Shown here piece after piece: positions 60,351 through 64,000 of a stretch of 64,000 bases of DNA (position 1 is its first letter; each line of letters begins with the position of its first letter). The notes beneath the pieces were generated by a model that saw only the letters and a list, made by a program, of their open reading frames with translations, was not told the origin of the DNA and searched no databases. Source of the DNA: Porphyrobacter sp. ULC335 (lineage in GTDB: Bacteria; Pseudomonadota; Alphaproteobacteria; Sphingomonadales; Sphingomonadaceae); contig NZ_CP078091.1 in the NCBI RefSeq assembly GCF_025917005.1, forward strand, positions 3,542,001 to 3,606,000, given 5' to 3'. A program made the translations under genes and the position numbers.

Positions 60351-60929
60351 GCGCCGCTTGAGGATCAGGTAGAGCGCGCCCTCGCCGCCGTGGCGGATAT
60401 GGGCGCGGCGTACCGCGGTGATGGCATCCGAATGGCGACTTGCCGCCAGCCAGTCGAGCAGCTTGGCGCGGATCGCGCCGCGTTTGGCCATGCGGTCGGC
60501 GGGATCGACCGGACGTTCACGCCCCGCCACCACCAGCACCACCCGCGCCCCCATCATCCGCGCCTGATCGAGCGCGGTCATCACCCGGTCATAAGCGGTA
60601 TCGAGCGTGTGACCGTGCAGGTCCAGCGTCAGATCAGGCTCCAGCCGCCCCGCCTTCATCCGCCGGTCCCAGTGGGAATCGAGCCCTGCATCCTCCCCGG
60701 TACGCGGAGGGGGACCGCCGGGCGCAACCCGGGAGTGGAGGGGCGGGCGCTGTTTGACAACGGGTTTGGCGGGCTTGGATGCGGCAAGGGGCTTGGCTGG
60801 GGCAGGAGCGGCAACTTTGGGAAGCGTCGGAGGATCAGGACGCTTCTTCCCCGGCAGCGGCTTCACGCTCGACGCGAGATGCGCCCAGGCCGCCTGCTCG
60901 CCCGTGGTCAGCCCCCGCGGCGGCCTCAT
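60348..60929 (-). CDS. Smr-domain protein
   Basis: A 193-residue protein with a C-terminal Smr domain. The signature DLTLDLHGHTLDTAYDRVMTALDQARMMGARVVLVVAGRER (about 98-138) has the conserved LDLHG, and the end reads RRAHIRHGGEGALYLILKRR with HGG. The N-terminal 90 residues are Pro/Lys-rich and disordered. Smr domains are endonucleases in MutS2 and ribosome-quality proteins; the stand-alone alphaproteobacterial type has unknown role. The ATG overlaps the MltA stop (ATGA). Confidence 0.93.
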   Translation of the reverse strand: MRPPRGLTTGEQAAWAHLASSVKPLPGKKRPDPPTLPKVAAPAPAKPLAASKPAKPVVKQRPPLHSRVAPGGPPPRTGEDAGLDSHWDRRMKAGRLEPDLTLDLHGHTLDTAYDRVMTALDQARMMGARVVLVVAGRERPVDPADRMAKRGAIRAKLLDWLAASRHSDAITAVRRAHIRHGGEGALYLILKRR

Positions 60930-62146
60930 CGCTCTGCGAGCCGCGCGGCGGCGGCACGCGGCAGCAGGACATAGGCCCGCCCTCGCCCGCTCATCCCGCC
61001 TGCAATCCGCCGCGCATCCTCTCCTGCGCCCCAGAAGGTGTCAAAGCGGTTCGCGCCCTTGATCGCCCCGCCGGTATCCTGCGCCACCCACAGCCCATCG
61101 GCCTCGGCCCGGTCGAGATCGAGCCACACCGGCGCGCCCAGCGGCACGAAGGCAGGATCGGCAGCCACCGACGACTCGCGCCGCACCGGCACGCCGAGCG
61201 CGCCCAGCGGGCCATCGCCGTTCAGCTCGGAGAAGAAAATCCAGCTCTTGTTGAGGCGCATCAGATCGCGGCCATCGCGCGGGTTATCGCGGATATAGGC
61301 CATGATGCCCTGCATCGATCCCGAATACTTGCCCGGCCCCTCGCCCAGCAGGCCGCGTTCGCGCATCACCCCGCCGATGCCGACATATTCGCGCCCGTTC
61401 TGCCCGGCATAGCCGATGCGGATCACCTCGCCTTCGGGCGTGCGGAGGCGGCCCGAACCCTGGATCTGGAGGAAGAAGAATTCGACCGGATCGGCAGCCC
61501 AGGCAATCACTTGCGCCTTGCCGGTGAGCGCCCCGTCCTCGATCGCGGCACGGTCGTGATAAAGCACGAACCGCCCCGCCTCGTCATAACGCCCCAAGGG
61601 CGGGCGGCCGGTGCGCTCGGAAAGGGCCACGTCATCGGGCCAGCCGCGCACCAGATCGGTCGGCATGGCATAGACCGGCACTTCGAAGCCGGGACGCCGC
61701 GTACGGCTTCCGGCGATCTCGGGCTCGAAATAGCCGGTGGCAAAGGCCTTGCCGTCGCCCACCTGCACGGGGGTGAACTGTTCGGCGAAGAAGGCGCGGG
61801 CGCGTGCCGGTGCCCAGCTGCGCGCCGCGTCACAGGCGCCGCGCCAATCATCAGGCCGGGTCAGCCCGCTCGCGTCATCCCGCGCCAGCAGACGCGGACA
61901 GGATTCGATGAAGCTGGAGAGCGCCCCGCGTGCATCGACATCGCTGACCGATAGAGCGGCAAAGGCCGGGCCAAGCGCGACACCTGCCAGCGCCGCATTC
62001 GCGGCGAGCGGCACAGCGGCGGGCGGAACCGGGGCGACGGGCGCGGCTGGCGGCCTTGCAACAGGCGGGGGCATTGTCCCTTGGGGGATCAAACGCCCGC
62101 AGGCACCCAGCGCCAGCAGCATGGCCAGAGCGAGCACCGCGCGCAT
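60926..62146 (-). CDS. mltA: Membrane-bound lytic murein transglycosylase A
   Basis: A 406-residue lipoprotein (lipobox LGAC, Cys15). The MltA and 3D regions include VGDGKAFATGYFEPEIAGSRTRRPGFEVPVYA, FFLQIQGSGRLRTPEGEVIRIGYAGQNG, and VAQDTGGAIKGANRFDTFWGAG with the catalytic Asp of the 3D domain. It cleaves peptidoglycan glycans into anhydromuropeptides at the outer membrane. Encoded between a Tim44-like gene and smr, a conserved alphaproteobacterial order. Confidence 0.95.
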   Translation of the reverse strand: MRAVLALAMLLALGACGRLIPQGTMPPPVARPPAAPVAPVPPAAVPLAANAALAGVALGPAFAALSVSDVDARGALSSFIESCPRLLARDDASGLTRPDDWRGACDAARSWAPARARAFFAEQFTPVQVGDGKAFATGYFEPEIAGSRTRRPGFEVPVYAMPTDLVRGWPDDVALSERTGRPPLGRYDEAGRFVLYHDRAAIEDGALTGKAQVIAWAADPVEFFFLQIQGSGRLRTPEGEVIRIGYAGQNGREYVGIGGVMRERGLLGEGPGKYSGSMQGIMAYIRDNPRDGRDLMRLNKSWIFFSELNGDGPLGALGVPVRRESSVAADPAFVPLGAPVWLDLDRAEADGLWVAQDTGGAIKGANRFDTFWGAGEDARRIAGGMSGRGRAYVLLPRAAAARLAER

Positions 62147-62204
62147 TATCGGCTCCTTATCGTAAGCAGGCCTCGCAAGACCCGCCGATCAACTCCGTCG
62201 CCGA

Positions 62205-62855
62205 TCAACCTTCATCGGTTTCGTCGAGCAGCCAGTTGGGATCGCGCGCGGCGATATTGCGCGAGAAGGTCCACACATCGCGGCTCTCGATCGCATCGTC
62301 GAGCGAACCGGCGATCACGGTGCCATCCTTGTCGCGGGTCACGGCGGCGATATCGGCGACGAACAGCAGCGCGATGCGCGCCGTCTTGCCGTCCAGCACC
62401 GCCGAATGGATGCGCGTTTCCTCGATCCGGATCAGCGAATTGGCCAGCGTTTCGCCCGCCGCGTCGCGCGCTTCGATGGCGGAGACGAAACCGGCGTAGA
62501 CGTCATCATCGCACAATTCGCGCAGCGTCTCACGGTCGCCCTTCCAATAGGCTTCGAGGATCATGCGATAGGCCCCGCGCGCGCCTTCAAGGAACTGGGC
62601 GAGATTGAACTTGCTGTCGGCAGAAGCGATTTCGCGCAGCGCACGCTCCACCGCGGGCATCACGCCTTCAAGCTCGGCAGCACGCGGGCTGACGACGGGC
62701 GCAGGCACAGCCGCCGGGCGGATCGCGGGCTTATCGTCCGATTCGAAGCGCTGTGGCACAGGCTCTTCTTCATGCTCGGCGCGGCGGCCAAGCACGGAAT
62801 AAAGCCGCAGACCAAGAAAAGCGGCCACCATGGCGAGGAGAACGATTTCGAGCAC
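62205..62855 (-). CDS. Tim44-like domain protein
   Basis: A 216-residue protein with an N-terminal membrane helix (EIVLLAMVAAFLGLRLYSVL) and a C-terminal Tim44-like (TimA) domain, about 80-215, with the FLEGARGAYRMILEAYWKGDRETLRELCDDDVYAGF pattern. GTG start at 62855. Alphaproteobacterial relatives are linked to the inner membrane. It precedes mltA and smr on the same strand with 58 bases in between. Confidence 0.92.
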   Translation of the reverse strand: MLEIVLLAMVAAFLGLRLYSVLGRRAEHEEEPVPQRFESDDKPAIRPAAVPAPVVSPRAAELEGVMPAVERALREIASADSKFNLAQFLEGARGAYRMILEAYWKGDRETLRELCDDDVYAGFVSAIEARDAAGETLANSLIRIEETRIHSAVLDGKTARIALLFVADIAAVTRDKDGTVIAGSLDDAIESRDVWTFSRNIAARDPNWLLDETDEG

Positions 62856-63116
62856 TGTGTCAGTCCGATCATCAAGCCTGGCGCGCTCGCGGGGGGGGAC
62901 GCCGCACCATCCTAGGAAGTATTACCCTGCCTTAAATAGGGTCTCATTACAATTCGCCAACGCCCGATAGGTTGCAGCGCGGGTCAAATCCGGTGAGCCG
63001 TTGCGCTGTGGTTGCGGGAGCCTTGCGCCCCTGCTAGGCGCGCAGCCAAGCGTCCTGACGCCTTTAGCATGCGTCAGGTGCATGAACTGTTACCCACTTT
63101 GAAAGACACGAACAGC
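62856..63116. promoter_or_regulatory. Divergent promoter region between Tim44-like and secB genes
   Basis: 261 bases holding both promoters. It contains a run of eight G (near 62892-62899) and an AT-richer block around 62930-62955. No gene is seen. The secB ribosome site is weak (GAAAGA). Confidence 0.5.
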
Positions 63117-63662
63117 ATGGCCGACGAAGAAGGCGTCCTCACCAATCTCGACAACAACGACGCCGCAGGGCCGCAGCCGAACGGTGCCGACACCAGCCCG
63201 GCGGTGGGGATCATCACCCAGTATGTGAAGGATCTCTCGGTCGAAAATCCGAGCGCGCCCGACGTCTACCAGTGGCCCGAGCCGCCGCAGATCGACGTGC
63301 AGTTCAACATTGCCTCCGAAGTCGTCGCCGCCGACGTGCACGAAGTCACGCTGAAGCTGACGCTGACCGCCACCTCGCAGCGCGGCACGCTGTATATCGT
63401 CGACCTTGCCTATTCCGGCCTCGTCGGCATGCGCAACGTGCCCGAGGATCAGGCCCACGCCTTCCTTTATGCCGAAGCGCCGCGCCTGCTGTTCCCCTTT
63501 GCCCGCCGCGTTGTCGCCGATGCGGTGCGCGATGCCGGTTTCCCGCCGCTGATGGTCGATCCGGTCGACTTCAACGGACTCTACGCGCAGCAGCTCGCCG
63601 CGCGCCGGGAAGAGGAAGCCGCGGGCGGCAAGCCGATAACGCCGGTCACGGGCAACGCCTGA
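63117..63662 (+). CDS. secB: Protein-export chaperone SecB
   Basis: A 181-residue SecB. The family core is QYVKDLSVENPSAPDVYQWPEPPQIDVQFNIASEV (about 32-66), followed by LKLTATSQRGTLYIVDLAYSGLVGMRNVP-like strands and the terminal PPLMVDPVDFNGLYAQQ. The N-terminal extension and Ala/Gly-rich tail are typical of alphaproteobacteria. It keeps preproteins unfolded and delivers them to SecA. The ATG at 63117 is chosen over upstream codons of the open frame. Confidence 0.96.
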   Translation: MADEEGVLTNLDNNDAAGPQPNGADTSPAVGIITQYVKDLSVENPSAPDVYQWPEPPQIDVQFNIASEVVAADVHEVTLKLTLTATSQRGTLYIVDLAYSGLVGMRNVPEDQAHAFLYAEAPRLLFPFARRVVADAVRDAGFPPLMVDPVDFNGLYAQQLAARREEEAAGGKPITPVTGNA

Positions 63663-63689
63663 TCCGGGCCTAGGCGGGCGTAACCAAGC

Positions 63690-64000
63690 ATGAGCCTGCT
63701 GAGAAACGTCGGCACAATCGGCGGGCTGACTCTGGTCAGCCGCCTGTTCGGCTTTGCCCGCGACATCCTGCTCGCCCGTGTGCTCGGGGCGGGCGGTGTC
63801 GCCGATGCGTGGCAGCTCGCCTTCCAGCTTCCCAACCTGTTCCGCCGCCTGTTTGCCGAAGGTGCCTTCGCCAGCGCCTTCGTGCCGCTGTTCAACCGCC
63901 ACATGACCGAGGGCGAGGACGCGGCAAAACGGTTCGCGGGCGAAGTGCTGGCGGTGCTGCTGCCGATCCTCGTCGTGTTCGGCGCGCTGATGATGCTGGC
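63690..64000 (+). CDS. murJ: Lipid II flippase MurJ, cut by the window edge
   Basis: The first 103 residues of a MurJ/MviN protein, starting SLLRNVGTIGGLTLVSRLFGFARDILLARVLGAGGVADAWQLAFQLPNLFRRLFAEGAFASAFVPLF. The conserved Arg17-x-x-x-x-Arg pattern, the Leu-Arg-Arg-Leu-Phe-Ala-Glu-Gly region and the helices are standard. It flips lipid II across the inner membrane. It starts 27 bases after secB. The rest lies beyond the window. Confidence 0.95.
   Translation, partial: MSLLRNVGTIGGLTLVSRLFGFARDILLARVLGAGGVADAWQLAFQLPNLFRRLFAEGAFASAFVPLFNRHMTEGEDAAKRFAGEVLAVLLPILVVFGALMML

Overview
The window is a high-GC (mid-60s %) bacterial chromosome segment. Gene content points to an alphaproteobacterium, most likely a sphingomonad of the Erythrobacteraceae type. 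The clues are SecB, a Tim44/MltA/Smr block beside MurJ, an HWE-family histidine kinase, an EcfG-like sigma factor, several Crp/Fnr proteins, and sphingomonad-style lasso-peptide and exopolysaccharide genes. The lineage is inferred from content. No rRNA, tRNA, CRISPR array or prophage was found.

Region 1 (1-2.5 kb) holds the end of a probable hybrid sensor kinase, a NarL/FixJ response regulator, an HTTM membrane protein and a coupled small membrane-anchored protein.

Region 2 (2.6-16.0 kb) is the most interesting part and reads as a rearranged, tailoring-rich lasso-peptide locus. It has a 51-aa precursor (4437-4592), a lasso B2 protease (7264-7785), an asparagine-synthetase-like cyclase without the glutaminase cysteine (7811-9601) and a PqqD-type recognition protein, B1 (12415-12684). 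Tailoring candidates are two HPr-kinase-like proteins, a nucleotidyltransferase, a NodU/CmcH carbamoyltransferase, a GT41 TPR glycosyltransferase, a beta-propeller-like protein and two paralogous TPR plus 2OG-Fe(II) oxygenase proteins. The precursor ends in Ser. From the paeninodin and pseudomycoidin systems this suggests phosphorylation, and perhaps glycosylation, of the C-terminal Ser.

Region 3 (16.0-36.5 kb) is a Wzx/Wzy-type exopolysaccharide locus, mostly a minus-strand operon with stop/start overlaps. It encodes a polysaccharide co-polymerase with a Tyr-Gly tail, an outer-membrane exporter lipoprotein, two polymerase/ligase-like proteins, several glycosyltransferases, an amidotransferase, a flippase whose start seems to be a non-canonical codon, a nucleotide-sugar dehydrogenase, a VanZ-like protein, a deacetylase, a GNAT protein and the priming sugar transferase. 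A palindromic MITE-like element sits at 32398-32606.

Region 4 (36.8-60.3 kb) is rich in stress and accessory genes: a tail-collar protein with a DUF6916-like protein and an acetyltransferase, PRC-barrel, SemiSWEET, SDR, ZIP transporter and Mn-catalase genes. It continues with a glycosyltransferase/UDP-galactopyranose-mutase fusion, a GH5-like hydrolase, three hemerythrin proteins, two Crp/Fnr regulators (one frameshifted), an HWE kinase with a receiver, an antiporter joined to trehalose synthesis (otsB, otsA), DUF4142, an ECF sigma factor, a small lipoprotein and GlsB.

Region 5 (60.3-64.0 kb) is a housekeeping block: Smr, MltA and Tim44-like genes on the minus strand, then secB and the start of murJ. 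A parS-like dyad and three 11-bp-spaced repeats lie just before it.
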